Shown in pieces: positions 1 to 9,004 of a DNA stretch of 59,598 bases (within the stretch, counting starts at the first letter, position 1; the number at the start of each line of letters is the position of its first letter). Below the pieces are notes generated by a model. That model was not told where the DNA came from and ran no database searches. It saw nothing but the letters and a program-made list of their open reading frames with translations. The DNA is from Hydrogenophaga sp. (GTDB taxonomy: Bacteria > Pseudomonadota > Gammaproteobacteria > Burkholderiales > Burkholderiaceae_C). The stretch covers positions 1 through 59,598 of the forward strand of contig NZ_WVZN01000006.1 of assembly GCF_011772445.1 (NCBI RefSeq), read 5' to 3'. A program made the translations under genes and the position numbers.

Positions 1-52
1 CCGCGCCGCGATGCCCCGCTGCGCACGCCGTTGGCTACATGCGTGAAATATC

Positions 53-74
53 CGGGCTAGCGTAGCCCGCTACG
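53..74. repeat. Two mutually exclusive hairpins
   Basis: CGGGCTA (53-59) pairs with TAGCCCG (63-69) across a 3-base loop. CGTAG (61-65) pairs with CTACG (70-74) across a 4-base loop. The arms overlap, so only one can form at a time. No T-run follows on either strand, so this is not a convincing terminator. The function is unknown. Confidence 0.4.
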
Positions 75-145
75 ATTGCAAGACTATTGTGCTTTGCGAT
101 TGCAAGACTATTGTGCTTTGCCATCACAAGACTATTGCGTTGCAT
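74..145. repeat. 24-bp tandem repeat, three copies (third diverged)
   Basis: Copies at 74-97 and 98-121 are identical; the third (122-145) is diverged but keeps the core ACAAGACTATTG-like block. The copies abut without spacers, which argues against CRISPR. The array lies just beyond the last gene of the minus-strand defence block and may be an intergenic satellite or the edge of a mobile element. Confidence 0.75.
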
Positions 146-245
146 TTGCAGCCGGCTCGAAGACTCGGCTCCCCCTCAACTCGCCTGGCTGTGTCACTTT
201 ACCCCGGCCAGGACACATTTCATGGGCTGCGAAAGTCGGGTGGTA

Positions 246-2231
246 TCAGCGTGCTCTGCGCTTGAGCCAGTCGTCCCAAGCCACTGCCGCCTCAGGATTC
301 TTTCGCTTCCAGTCCTCGAGTTCTGCACCCTTTAGCCAGTCTGGCTCGCGGCTCCAGTGCATCGGCGCACTGCTGTTCGTTGGCCTCCGGTTTACGTCTC
401 GGGGTTGTGAGGGTGCACGACCAGGACGCCTGCCCGTCCCTTCGCCAGGCAGAGGGCGAGCCAGTAACTCCCGCATCTCAGGGAATAGAAAACCCAAGAG
501 CGGGTCGAAACGTCGGCTCCGTTTGTACACCGACTCGACACCTCGCTGACTGCAGCTTTCAAGGTCTTGCCGAACCTTCTCACGCCACTGGGTGACGCGC
601 GCACGGTGCTGGGGTTCCAAGGTCGGCTTGTACGCCCTGAGCGCCATGAGGTAGAGGGTGTGCCAACAAAGCTTGTCCTCTGCCTTCTCTACAAGGGCTG
701 TGTTCAACACCTGCCACAGCGTCTCTACGCGATACCCCCAGGCCGCGTTCTCCTGAATCGAGAGCAGCCGGTCGAGGACGCTTCCTTGCCACGCGTACAG
801 GACTGGGTCATCTCCTTGAACCAGGCCGTACAACGCAAGCTCTTTCCCAAGCTGTGCGATGTGCTCGCAAGTCGACTCCTGGAGTTGCCTGGCTTCTTGG
901 GTTTGGGCATCCTCTGCACGAAGAGCAGCGAGACTCTTCACAGCCGCCAGGTACTCGCTCCGCAGCCGCGCCAATTCCTGCTCATCAGCCTGAAGTTCTA
1001 GCTCCAGCTGCGCTGCTCTGGTCGCCGCTTTTTCGTCGAGCCAAGGATGGGCAAGCCACCGCTTCGCGGCCAGTTCATGAACCACCAAAGCTGTGAACTC
1101 GGCTCGGGACAGCGTTCCCCCGAGACTCCCGACATTGATTTCGAGAGCCGCGAAGCCTTCCGCGCGGATTCGGTCAAGTCGCTCGGCCGTGATTGCGTTA
1201 GTGACCGTGACCTCTATGAGCAAGGTCCCCCGCGCGCCGTCTACGGGGTCAACAAACTGCGCGATGAGGTCGGGACGAATCTGGCCGACCTTCTCTTCCA
1301 GCCGGACGTTCGAGAGCTCAAGCAGGCTCTCGTCGCGCCGAGCAACTTCATGGTGCAGCTTTGAGCCGGCGCCGCCGAGATGCTCTCGGAGAACAAGTTC
1401 CGGTACGCGCAGGCGCTCCTCTCGCCTGAGGACGTCCTTCGTTAGCCAATGCAGCAACGACTCCCTGCCGGCTGTTGGGCCAAGGTCCTGCAACGCTTCG
1501 TCAGGAAGCCAGTCAAGAGCGGCAACAGCCTTTGCGGTGGCGAGCGCATGCGCTTGCTCGGCCAGGGAGGCGTCCGACCAGTGCTGCCCATGCCAACTCC
1601 CGGCCTCCACCAAGAGATGCAGTCGCCCCTTGAGCTCGTTGGGGTCTAGCGCGGCCAGGGTGGGGTCGTCCATCACGACCTGGACGACAGGATGTAAGGC
1701 GCCGTCGAGTTCTTCAGACAGGGAGCCCGTGAGCTGAACGACGACAGTCCTGCCGTCCTCGAGCGTCAACAGGGCGCGTACTTGGTCAAGTGGCTTGAAG
1801 CTCCGTATGTTCACCGCCTCCGCCGGCTGAGAAATCCATGCGGAGTACGCGGCACCGCTCAACCCGACAACCTGGGCAGACACTCGTCGAGCGGGGAGCA
1901 CTACGCGGTCCTGCATCTCTAGCAGTTCGAGAGCCGCGGCGCGGGCTGTCAACACGAGGCAGGAGTGCCGGTCAGTGCCGTCGGGGTGCCTGAAGTGCGG
2001 TCGCTTCCTCCACTCGGCTTTGGCGGCATTCACGGCCGTCAGCGGCTCGCCGCAGCAGTAGCAGACGCAGTTGCATTTCGAGCCGCGATGCGTTTCATCG
2101 AGCTCGAAGATGTACCGTGCCTCTCCGGTGTGAACGTCCTTCCCCCACGCCAGGACGAGCTCGCTCAACTGCTGCCTGGGATTGGGACTTCCCGGCTGAA
2201 TGCTCCAGAACGCAGTTCGGTCACTGCTCAT
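246..2231 (-). CDS. CoiA-like zinc-cluster / PD-(D/E)XK nuclease-like protein
   Basis: The 661-residue protein begins with a Cys-rich cluster (C53, C55, C57, C59, C60), followed by the tract H79-F-R-H82 and then H89 and C91. This is the arrangement of competence-protein-CoiA-like nucleases, where a small zinc site precedes a nuclease core. The core is probably residues 310-365: R-P-D (D321), a hydrophobic strand ending in E340-V-T, then a conserved Gly-Phe-Ala-Ala-Leu-Glu segment. Residues about 405-470 look like a coiled coil. It is the last gene of a minus-strand block, 69 bp after the AddA-like gene, so co-transcription is likely. Inference: a DNA nuclease or end-processing partner of the two upstream proteins. 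Active-site assignment is by eye, and the C-terminal 200 residues are unassigned. Confidence 0.6.
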   Translation of the reverse strand: MSSDRTAFWSIQPGSPNPRQQLSELVLAWGKDVHTGEARYIFELDETHRGSKCNCVCYCCGEPLTAVNAAKAEWRKRPHFRHPDGTDRHSCLVLTARAAALELLEMQDRVVLPARRVSAQVVGLSGAAYSAWISQPAEAVNIRSFKPLDQVRALLTLEDGRTVVVQLTGSLSEELDGALHPVVQVVMDDPTLAALDPNELKGRLHLLVEAGSWHGQHWSDASLAEQAHALATAKAVAALDWLPDEALQDLGPTAGRESLLHWLTKDVLRREERLRVPELVLREHLGGAGSKLHHEVARRDESLLELSNVRLEEKVGQIRPDLIAQFVDPVDGARGTLLIEVTVTNAITAERLDRIRAEGFAALEINVGSLGGTLSRAEFTALVVHELAAKRWLAHPWLDEKAATRAAQLELELQADEQELARLRSEYLAAVKSLAALRAEDAQTQEARQLQESTCEHIAQLGKELALYGLVQGDDPVLYAWQGSVLDRLLSIQENAAWGYRVETLWQVLNTALVEKAEDKLCWHTLYLMALRAYKPTLEPQHRARVTQWREKVRQDLESCSQRGVESVYKRSRRFDPLLGFLFPEMRELLARPLPGEGTGRRPGRAPSQPRDVNRRPTNSSAPMHWSREPDWLKGAELEDWKRKNPEAAVAWDDWLKRRAR

Positions 2232-2300
2232 AGGCTGGTCAAATCAGAGGTAGGTTGCAGTCCACAAAGGCAGGATGGCAAGTAGCTCTGTACGAGACCG

Positions 2301-5300
2301 TCAAGCCAAGCGAACGGCTCGTGCAGCCACCGGCAGGTAGAGCCACCGCTGGCTCACGGGCTTGCCGGTCGCGGCTAGGAGGGCGTGGCCGTAGGACTCG
2401 AGCTGAGGACCATGCTCAGCCACCAAGTCCTCGTCTCGGGCAGCCCCACCGGGGTTCGACTTGTGGTCCAGGAGGACCCACCCGTCGTGCGCTTCGACCA
2501 GCAAGTCAATGCGGCCACGGATGCGGGTCCCGTTCGGGCCATCGGCCTCCACGGGAACTTCGACATGGACCGGGCAACCGGGCCAGCGAGCACCAATCCA
2601 CGCCTGGAATGCAGCGACCTGGGCGCAAACAGCATCCTTGTCCACGCAGTGAGCGACGGTCCAGGTCTTCAAGATGCGTTCGACATCCGGGGCTGAAACG
2701 CCGCCAAGCACTCCGGCGCGCGCGATGCACAGGTGGAGCGCCGTGCCCAGCGACGCCATGTCCGGCTTGCCCGCCAGGCTCAGCCGCACACCGACGGCGT
2801 CTGTCTCAGCGACCTTGAAGGCCCCGCCCGAGGCGGCGCTTGGACGATGCCATAGGGGTTCGCCTTGCATCCGTGGCCGCGGGGTGAACCAGTGGCACGT
2901 CTCGGGCGCTTTGGCCGGTGGCTCGACAGCGCATTCGTCCTTGCTCCATGACTTTGTCAGGCGGGAGAGCTGCCGGCCGCAAGGTAGCGCCACGGCGCCC
3001 GAGTCGCCGAACAACAGCTCGGTTGCGCCTTGAATCTCGCCAACCCAGGCACGCCCAGGTCCTCGCGAACGAACGAAGGACACGGCCACGTTCATGTCGC
3101 GCGCGCGGGTCAGGCCGACGTAGAGCAGGCGCCTGTTCTCCGCCAGGGCTTCGGCCTGCATGGCTTTGCCAATGTCGCTACCTTCCGCATTCAGGGCCGC
3201 TTGGGGCTGGGACCGCTTGCCCCAGGTCTTCAGCCAGCAGTGGACGAAGCGGTTGGCCAGCGGCTGCTGTGGGTCGAAGGCGTCGACTGTCCTGGCGCGG
3301 ACGCCCCAGAGTGAGCTGCGCGCCGTCGCATCGAGGCTTGTCAGCACGACGACGGGCCACTCCAGGCCCTTGGCACCGTGGTAGGTCAGGACCGTGACCG
3401 AGTTGTCTGCCGAGGTCGCCCGGTTGTCGTCTTCTGCGCTGGCGAGTTCGTCCAGCCAGCGCAGCATGCCGCTGACGGTTGCCGGCCGCTTCGCGGCAAC
3501 GCACTCGTCCTCGAAAGTCTTGCCGAACTCGACCAGCGCTTCGACGTTGGCCAGCCGATTGCGGCTCTCGTGAGGAGAGGCCGACCATTGGCCGACCAGG
3601 CGCGCGACCTGGGACTCAGCAGCGGCAAGTCGGAGGGCTTCCTGGGGAGTCAAGGCGTTGAGCGTTGGACGCAGCTCTTCCAATCGGGCCAGCAGCGGAT
3701 GGGCGTTGTCGCCGGTCGTCTTCCACTCATGGGATTTGGCTCCCGCGGTGGCAAGGTGCTGCAGCCGGTCTTGAAGCCATGTCTCGACCGGCATACCTTC
3801 GGCCAGGGTGAGAACCAGCGCCGTCGCGACCGTGTCGGTCGGGTCGTTCAGGCGCCGCAGGCATGCCATCACGTAGGTGGCCTCGGCAGTCCCCAGCAGG
3901 CCGGAGCGTGGGCTGGCTGAAGGGATTCCCCAGCGGGTGAGCGACGTGACGGCAAACTCGACTTGGTCGTTGTAACGGCACAGCACCCCGACATCGCCGG
4001 CTTGAATCGGTCGCAGCTGCTTGGTGTCCTTGTCTTCGACCATTACCCCGGAAGCCAGCAGTTCGCGGACGGCTTGTCCAAGCCCCAGGTAGTCCGAGTC
4101 GTTTCGGCTGCTCTCGAAGCTCCAATTCAGGAGTACTGCTTGGTCCGGGATGTCCTTTCGCAGCGGTTGCAGCTGAACCTGCGCTGGCGTCAGTTCGGGC
4201 TCGAACGCAGACCCGAACACGCCGTTGGTGAGCGCAACGAGACCCTCGACGGAACGCCTGGAGGTGTCGAGGGCCTTCCCAATGGTTCCACCCCAATCCT
4301 TGATGGCGCCCAGGACGCCAGCGATGAGGCTCGCGTCCGTGCCGCGGAACCCATAGATGGCCTGCTTGGGGTCGCCGACCCACACTGACCGCTTGGCTAG
4401 CTTGGCCAACTCCACGAAAAGCGCCAACTGAAGGGGGCTGGTGTCCTGGAACTCGTCGACCATGACGAGGTCCAGCTCGGCCGCCAGGGCCTCGCGGACG
4501 CTGGGCTTTGTCCTCAACGCCCGCAGCAGCAGGACCTCCTGGTCGCTGAAGTCGACGGCACCCAGTGCTTTCTTGGCCTGCTCGTAGGCGTCGAGAACGT
4601 CGGCGGCCAGGTTGAACACCAGCTCCAGGTACTGGCGGACCTCGGCATGAAAGGCGGGATGAGACTCGTGGGCTTGAGCGGCGGCCTTGACTTGCTCCAC
4701 GATGTTCTTGGCCTTGGCGCCAACGTCGATACCTGCCGCGCCTATCCAGTCGGGCCAGCACCAGCGGTCCTCACGGAATGCGCGCTCCAGCTTCTGCAGC
4801 GCGTCCAGGCCCTTTGTAAGGTTCTGGGGCACTTGTTCGCCTGCAGCCATTCGCTGCTCGACGAAAGCGGCAACTTCCTGGTGCGCCTTGCTAAGCGCGG
4901 CGCTCAGCACTGCGGTGGGGTCTGGGCCTGTACTCGGAGCAGGCCAGTTCGCAAGCATCGCGTCCGCGTTCTGCGCGCCCATCGCGCGAAGCGCCGCAGG
5001 CGCAATGTCATTGTCGAGCGCGGCCTTGACGACAGCCTCGACGGTCTTGGACCAGTCCGCCTGCTCGATTCCGAACCGCTCGGTCAGCCCCACCAGTTCC
5101 GCTTGCGCGGCGGCATCCATGGACTCGGCCAGGGTGGATTTGAGCAGTCGCTTGGATTGCCCTTCACCCAGGACGGTCTGGTCAGGCGACAGGCCCAGCT
5201 CGAAGCAGAACCGCTTAAGCATCTGGCCGCAAACGCTATTGACGGTGCCCAGCCGGGCTTGGCCAATGGCGGTGGCCAGGTCGATGCGTCCCTTCTCAAG

Positions 5301-5474
5301 AAGCCAGGAACGGGCGCGCTCTCGCAGTTCGGTGGCGGCCTTCACCGTAAAGGTTGTGGCCAGAATGGCGTGAGGGCGTGCCGCACCAGACTCGAGCGCT
5401 TGGGCGAGGGTCTCGGTCAGCTTGTAGGTCTTGCCGCTGCCAGCGCCTGCGCTGATGAACTCGATGTTGTTCAT
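2301..5474 (-). CDS. AddA-like UvrD/REP superfamily 1 helicase with C-terminal RecB-type nuclease
   Basis: A 1057-residue ATP-dependent 3'-5' helicase-nuclease. Visible parts are Walker A S-A-G-A-G-S-G-K-T (residues 8-16), motif II V-D-E-F-Q-D near 340, a V-G-D-P-K-Q-A-I-Y-G-F-R block just after it, T-Y-H-G-A-K-G-L-E-W near 695 and the motif VI region Y-V-G-L-T-R-A-R near 783. The last 80 residues hold a PD-(D/E)XK nuclease: G-R-I-D, L-D-H-K and the Q-L-E-S-Y motif at about 988-1030. Length and layout match AddA/RecB. The start overlaps the stop of the AddB-like gene by 4 bases, so the two are translationally coupled. Housekeeping AddAB or RecBCD is the alternative, but the defence-island setting and the downstream CoiA-like gene favour an accessory variant. 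Confidence 0.85.
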   Translation of the reverse strand: MNNIEFISAGAGSGKTYKLTETLAQALESGAARPHAILATTFTVKAATELRERARSWLLEKGRIDLATAIGQARLGTVNSVCGQMLKRFCFELGLSPDQTVLGEGQSKRLLKSTLAESMDAAAQAELVGLTERFGIEQADWSKTVEAVVKAALDNDIAPAALRAMGAQNADAMLANWPAPSTGPDPTAVLSAALSKAHQEVAAFVEQRMAAGEQVPQNLTKGLDALQKLERAFREDRWCWPDWIGAAGIDVGAKAKNIVEQVKAAAQAHESHPAFHAEVRQYLELVFNLAADVLDAYEQAKKALGAVDFSDQEVLLLRALRTKPSVREALAAELDLVMVDEFQDTSPLQLALFVELAKLAKRSVWVGDPKQAIYGFRGTDASLIAGVLGAIKDWGGTIGKALDTSRRSVEGLVALTNGVFGSAFEPELTPAQVQLQPLRKDIPDQAVLLNWSFESSRNDSDYLGLGQAVRELLASGVMVEDKDTKQLRPIQAGDVGVLCRYNDQVEFAVTSLTRWGIPSASPRSGLLGTAEATYVMACLRRLNDPTDTVATALVLTLAEGMPVETWLQDRLQHLATAGAKSHEWKTTGDNAHPLLARLEELRPTLNALTPQEALRLAAAESQVARLVGQWSASPHESRNRLANVEALVEFGKTFEDECVAAKRPATVSGMLRWLDELASAEDDNRATSADNSVTVLTYHGAKGLEWPVVVLTSLDATARSSLWGVRARTVDAFDPQQPLANRFVHCWLKTWGKRSQPQAALNAEGSDIGKAMQAEALAENRRLLYVGLTRARDMNVAVSFVRSRGPGRAWVGEIQGATELLFGDSGAVALPCGRQLSRLTKSWSKDECAVEPPAKAPETCHWFTPRPRMQGEPLWHRPSAASGGAFKVAETDAVGVRLSLAGKPDMASLGTALHLCIARAGVLGGVSAPDVERILKTWTVAHCVDKDAVCAQVAAFQAWIGARWPGCPVHVEVPVEADGPNGTRIRGRIDLLVEAHDGWVLLDHKSNPGGAARDEDLVAEHGPQLESYGHALLAATGKPVSQRWLYLPVAARAVRLA

Positions 5475-8095
5475 TGTTCCCAGCCTCCGAGCAAGACGAG
5501 GTGGTCTCCGTCGAAGCGGCTGTTGGGGCCCTTTACTGGAAGTGTTCCGTCGGGCCCCTTGAAGTCATCTGGTGGGTCTACCGGAACTACATCGATGACC
5601 CCGTCGTCCAGCTGTTGCTTACGCCAGTTCCAAGTCGCGCGTGCCTGGTCCAGCAGGGTGGCGACGGTTACCCCTTCTGGCGGCCGCCTGACCTGCGCCT
5701 TCGGGAAGATGTCTGCTGCTGTGATGTAGAGCGCACCGCTCTCCAAGATGAAATAGCCGAGCGCGGCAGGTGCGGCACCGTTCTTTTGCTCGACGAGACT
5801 GGAGTAGAGCGCGAGTTGCAGGTGCTCGCCCGAGCGAAGCAGCCCAGCGTAGTAGTTGTCGCTCCGCCACTTCATGTCGAGGGCGACGGTTCGCTTGTCA
5901 TCGAGCGTGACCAGCAGGTCAATCTTGCCGGCCAGCGGTACTGCACCCAGGGTTCCAGAGAACGCGACCTCGGTCTGAACTTGAGTAGCCCCGGCCGACC
6001 TCAGATGGTCGAGCAGGCTGCATATGGCGCCCTCGCAGACCTTTCGGAAGTGCTGCTGGCTGACGCCCGCGCCCTGCATCAGCAGGACGGCACCTTCTGT
6101 CTGCAGGAGGGTGTCGGCCTCGGCGCGGAACCGGGCGACAGCATCGGGGTTCGACCAAGTCAGCGCGGCCGCGTGCTCGAAGAGTTTCTCGAACACACGG
6201 TGCGCAAGGATGCCGAGCAGGCGGTTGTCTTCCTCCACGGTCAGGGCCGAGGTGGGCTCCAGGTCCGCCACTCGCTTGAGCACGAAAAGGGCAGGGTCGT
6301 TGAAGAGTTCGTTGAGTGTGGTGAACGACTGCGCGGAGTCACTGAGCTTTACGGGCTGCGGGAGTTGAACGAGTCGAGGTGGCCTCGGCAAAGGCTGTGG
6401 TGCCAGTGCTGCGGCTGTGGAAGCGATGAAAGTGGAACCTATCGCCGCATCAAGGTCGATGGCGGTGTTTTCGATTGCGGGCAGTAGCTTCTTGAGCAGC
6501 AGACGAATCGGATGTACCTCGGCGCCAGGGGGCGGGCAGACGAGGACAAAGCGCTTGCGCGCTGCAAGCAGCGGGCGAAGCCACTGCGCTGCCAGCGATA
6601 CCAGCTCGCGTGCCGGGTCTCGCAGCTGGACACCCAGCTGGGTGAGAGCTTCAACTTCGGATAGCGACCAAGGAAGCGGCGACGGCAGTGCGGGGGTGGA
6701 CGGCATCCACCAGACCACTTCGTCGGCGGCTTCGACACAGGCGGCTGGAGTGCTGGCAGAACGCATGCAGCCGACATGCGAAACCGCGGCAGGGTTGGTC
6801 GCCCCTGCAGGCGTGGCGTGCGCGACCAGCTGCTCGACTTGCCGAGGCAGCACCGTCGCCAGACCCTGGCTGGCGAGTTCGGTCAGCGCGTCCTGGACGG
6901 CTGCGCACTGGCGATGCGCAGCCAGGAAAATCGCCACATCAGCGGACTCACCTGTGAGACGCCGCCGCATCGCTTCTTTCAGTCGGTCAACCCGGGCGAT
7001 GAGTACGTCGACGGGCACTCCGTTGGTGCGCGTCCAGCGCTCGGATTCCAGCCAGAAGGCAATTTCGTCGGCGACTTCCTGGGCGTCCTCTCCCGTGGCG
7101 AGCTTGGCCTTGGCTGCGGTCCATGCCTCCCCGCCAATCCCGGGCTGTTTAGACACAGCGCGGGCGAGGGTGCTCCTCGCGCGGCGGCTGAACGGGCCCA
7201 CCGGGTGGGTGAGGAAGTCCAGCAGCCGGTTGATGTCGAGGGGCGTCCAGCACAGCTCGAGGGCAAGAGGTAGTGCCTGAAGGGCAGGGCGGAGCTGGCT
7301 CGGGTGTTCGAACCCACAGTTGACCCCGCCAGTTGCGGACAGGGTCACGTCGAGGCCATCTCCGGCGTCCTCGGCAAGGACCAGCCGGTCGCCCGGCTCG
7401 TACGAGTTATGGGCGCTCAGCCAGTGCGCCGCGGTTGTGGCCGCGAGGGCGTGCACCAACAGGACGCTGCCGTCGGGCGGCGCGCCCAACTTGCCAGCAG
7501 GGTGGCCGGCCAGAACGGCCAGCGCCTGCTCCTGCACCGCGCGGAGATACCCTGTGCCCTGTGGTTCGGGGAGACGGACCTCAACGGCAGGCAGGAGGTC
7601 GAGCACTTGCCGCCAAAGGAGAGGGAAGTCTTCGGGCGGGTCAACGAGGTGAACCGACTTGATGGGGCCAGGGCCGGACTCGCGAAGGGCTTGCACTACC
7701 AGGTGCAAGCGCTCGGCCTCCCCGGGCGGGAGCTTGCCGGCAGCGGCCGTCTCGATGGCGGAAAGCTCCTGAATCCGCGCTGGATGCGTAGGCTTTGCAC
7801 TGCCGTCCCAGCCGCCGAGGCGCCACTCGTCTCGCCAGGCCAGGAGGCGTGCGGCGGTACCGATGCTGTCTGCCTGCAGGGACTCGCTGTAGAAGCGGGA
7901 GCCATTGTCGTGCGCGCGAAGGAGGCCGGAGTAGACCGCTACTCGCTTCGCGAACGAGGCCTCGGGTGCCGACAAGCCAAGGTAGGTTTCCAGCAGGGAG
8001 AGGAAGCCCAGCCGACCGACAAGAGGGCTGTTGAAGAAGTTCGTCGGTGACGGGCCCTGGCGGGCGTCCAGGAATAGGCCAAAGGTGACGTGCAT
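5471..8095 (-). CDS. AddB-like PD-(D/E)XK nuclease subunit
   Basis: An 874-residue protein whose C-terminal third carries a RecB-family nuclease: a His in the segment H-R-V-F-E-K-L-F (about 632), A-G-K-I-D (about 725), A-L-D-M-K-W (about 740) and Q-L-A-L-Y (about 760). The N-terminal two thirds resemble the inactivated helicase scaffold of AddB. No Walker A motif is visible, and the cysteines that hold an iron-sulphur cluster in Bacillus AddB are absent. It starts a three-gene minus-strand operon after a 171-bp gap from qatD, and its stop overlaps the AddA-like start. Inference: it forms a two-nuclease helicase complex with the AddA-like protein. The assigned start has an AGGGAG tract about 12 bases upstream. 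Confidence 0.7.
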   Translation of the reverse strand: MHVTFGLFLDARQGPSPTNFFNSPLVGRLGFLSLLETYLGLSAPEASFAKRVAVYSGLLRAHDNGSRFYSESLQADSIGTAARLLAWRDEWRLGGWDGSAKPTHPARIQELSAIETAAAGKLPPGEAERLHLVVQALRESGPGPIKSVHLVDPPEDFPLLWRQVLDLLPAVEVRLPEPQGTGYLRAVQEQALAVLAGHPAGKLGAPPDGSVLLVHALAATTAAHWLSAHNSYEPGDRLVLAEDAGDGLDVTLSATGGVNCGFEHPSQLRPALQALPLALELCWTPLDINRLLDFLTHPVGPFSRRARSTLARAVSKQPGIGGEAWTAAKAKLATGEDAQEVADEIAFWLESERWTRTNGVPVDVLIARVDRLKEAMRRRLTGESADVAIFLAAHRQCAAVQDALTELASQGLATVLPRQVEQLVAHATPAGATNPAAVSHVGCMRSASTPAACVEAADEVVWWMPSTPALPSPLPWSLSEVEALTQLGVQLRDPARELVSLAAQWLRPLLAARKRFVLVCPPPGAEVHPIRLLLKKLLPAIENTAIDLDAAIGSTFIASTAAALAPQPLPRPPRLVQLPQPVKLSDSAQSFTTLNELFNDPALFVLKRVADLEPTSALTVEEDNRLLGILAHRVFEKLFEHAAALTWSNPDAVARFRAEADTLLQTEGAVLLMQGAGVSQQHFRKVCEGAICSLLDHLRSAGATQVQTEVAFSGTLGAVPLAGKIDLLVTLDDKRTVALDMKWRSDNYYAGLLRSGEHLQLALYSSLVEQKNGAAPAALGYFILESGALYITAADIFPKAQVRRPPEGVTVATLLDQARATWNWRKQQLDDGVIDVVPVDPPDDFKGPDGTLPVKGPNSRFDGDHLVLLGGWEQ

Positions 8096-8266
8096 GCTGA
8101 AGTTGACTCCCTGAAGGCAATCGAGTGCAGGCGTTCTATTGCGTCTTGTTGAGTGCTATTGAGCTGACAACCACACTCATTTGTAATAAAAGCTTATGTC
8201 GAATCAGAGCGGCCGCGGCATAGAAGCTGGACGCGACTTCGGCAAGCGCATCAAACCCTGGTAACG
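8096..8266 (-). promoter_or_regulatory. Intergenic gap that may hold the promoter of the AddBA/CoiA-like operon
   Basis: This 171-bp stretch is the longest gap in the ten-gene minus-strand block. Its middle part (about 8,155-8,200) is clearly AT-richer than the genes on either side, as expected for a promoter. No good -35/-10 pair could be fixed, so the assignment rests on spacing and base composition only. Confidence 0.3.
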
Positions 8267-9004
8267 CTACCACCCTATCAGCTTGAGAAGCGCGCGCCCG
8301 TTCTGAGCGAGCGCACTAGTAGTCTCCTCGGTCGATAGACGCCACAGAGGCGCCAACCCCTCGGCCGTCTGACTCTCGCTCCAAGGCATCACCGGCTTGC
8401 CTTCAATCTTCGCAAAGGGGCCGTCGCTCTCAGGCACGACTCGGTCGCGGGGCATCGCGGCGGCCAAAGCTTTGCCGCTTGCAGAGTCGAACATCGCCGG
8501 GCCGATGCTGAACCAACAACCGAGAGCCGCAGCCGCCCTTAGCTCAGCAGGGGTCCCCGAGAACCAGTGCAACACCGCTGTCCCAAAGTTCGGGTTCCGC
8601 CCCAACTCTCCCAGCACATCCCTGACAGCGCGGCGGGAGTGAATACTGAGCGTGCGACCGCCCACCTCGACGCAGCGCGCAATGACTGCGCTGAAGATGC
8701 GGCGCTGAACCTGGTAGTGAGCCCGAAACCGAGGGGACCCGTCCAGGCCTACTTCACCAACTGCCTTCGCCCCGGCAATCTGCTCCAACAGCAAGTCCAG
8801 CTCTGCTGCACGCTCGTGTGCAATCTCCGGATGCAACCCCGGTGTCATGAGCACTGTCGGCAAAGGCTCTAGCGCACGCGACGTGGCTGCGAACGCCTTA
8901 GGGCTTGTGGTCACCAACCAAGTGAACTCATTGCGCTTGGCCGCTTCGCGGTAGACCTCCCGTGCCCCAGGGTAGAGGTCTAGGTGGCAGTGGAAGTCCA
9001 TCAC
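8267..9004 (-). CDS. qatD: QatD, TatD-like metal-dependent DNase of the Qat defence system
   Basis: A 245-residue TatD-family TIM-barrel hydrolase. The full metal-ligand set is visible: H5-x-H7, E84 (in V-G-E-V-G-L-D), H122, H146 and D194 (in E-S-D-G-P-F), so it should be catalytically competent. It is the last gene of qatABCD; its ATG overlaps the qatC stop (ATGA), which indicates coupled translation. Housekeeping TatD is the alternative, but the position directly after a QueC-like gene, a QatB-like gene and a KAP ATPase is the defining Qat order. In the published Qat system of E. coli all four genes are reported to be needed for protection. Confidence 0.9.
   Translation of the reverse strand: MMDFHCHLDLYPGAREVYREAAKRNEFTWLVTTSPKAFAATSRALEPLPTVLMTPGLHPEIAHERAAELDLLLEQIAGAKAVGEVGLDGSPRFRAHYQVQRRIFSAVIARCVEVGGRTLSIHSRRAVRDVLGELGRNPNFGTAVLHWFSGTPAELRAAAALGCWFSIGPAMFDSASGKALAAAMPRDRVVPESDGPFAKIEGKPVMPWSESQTAEGLAPLWRLSTEETTSALAQNGRALLKLIGW

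Larger units (their letters stand above)
1..245. other. Left-edge non-coding stretch downstream of the defence block
   Basis: No gene is supported here. The first 60 bases are open in two plus-strand frames that stop at about 58-63, so the 3' end of a truncated neighbour cannot be excluded, but the short tail resembles nothing I know. The stretch holds two overlapping hairpins (53-74) and a 24-bp tandem repeat (74-145), listed separately. A short ORF reads through the repeat as a repeated Gln-Asp-Tyr-Cys motif and looks like chance. Confidence 0.5.

Noticed and set aside
74..145. CRISPR array
   Set aside because: The copies are directly adjacent with no spacers and there are no cas genes.
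190..235. IS-element terminal repeats
   Set aside because: GTGTCAC and GGACACA strings hint at inverted ends, but no transposase or second end is visible.
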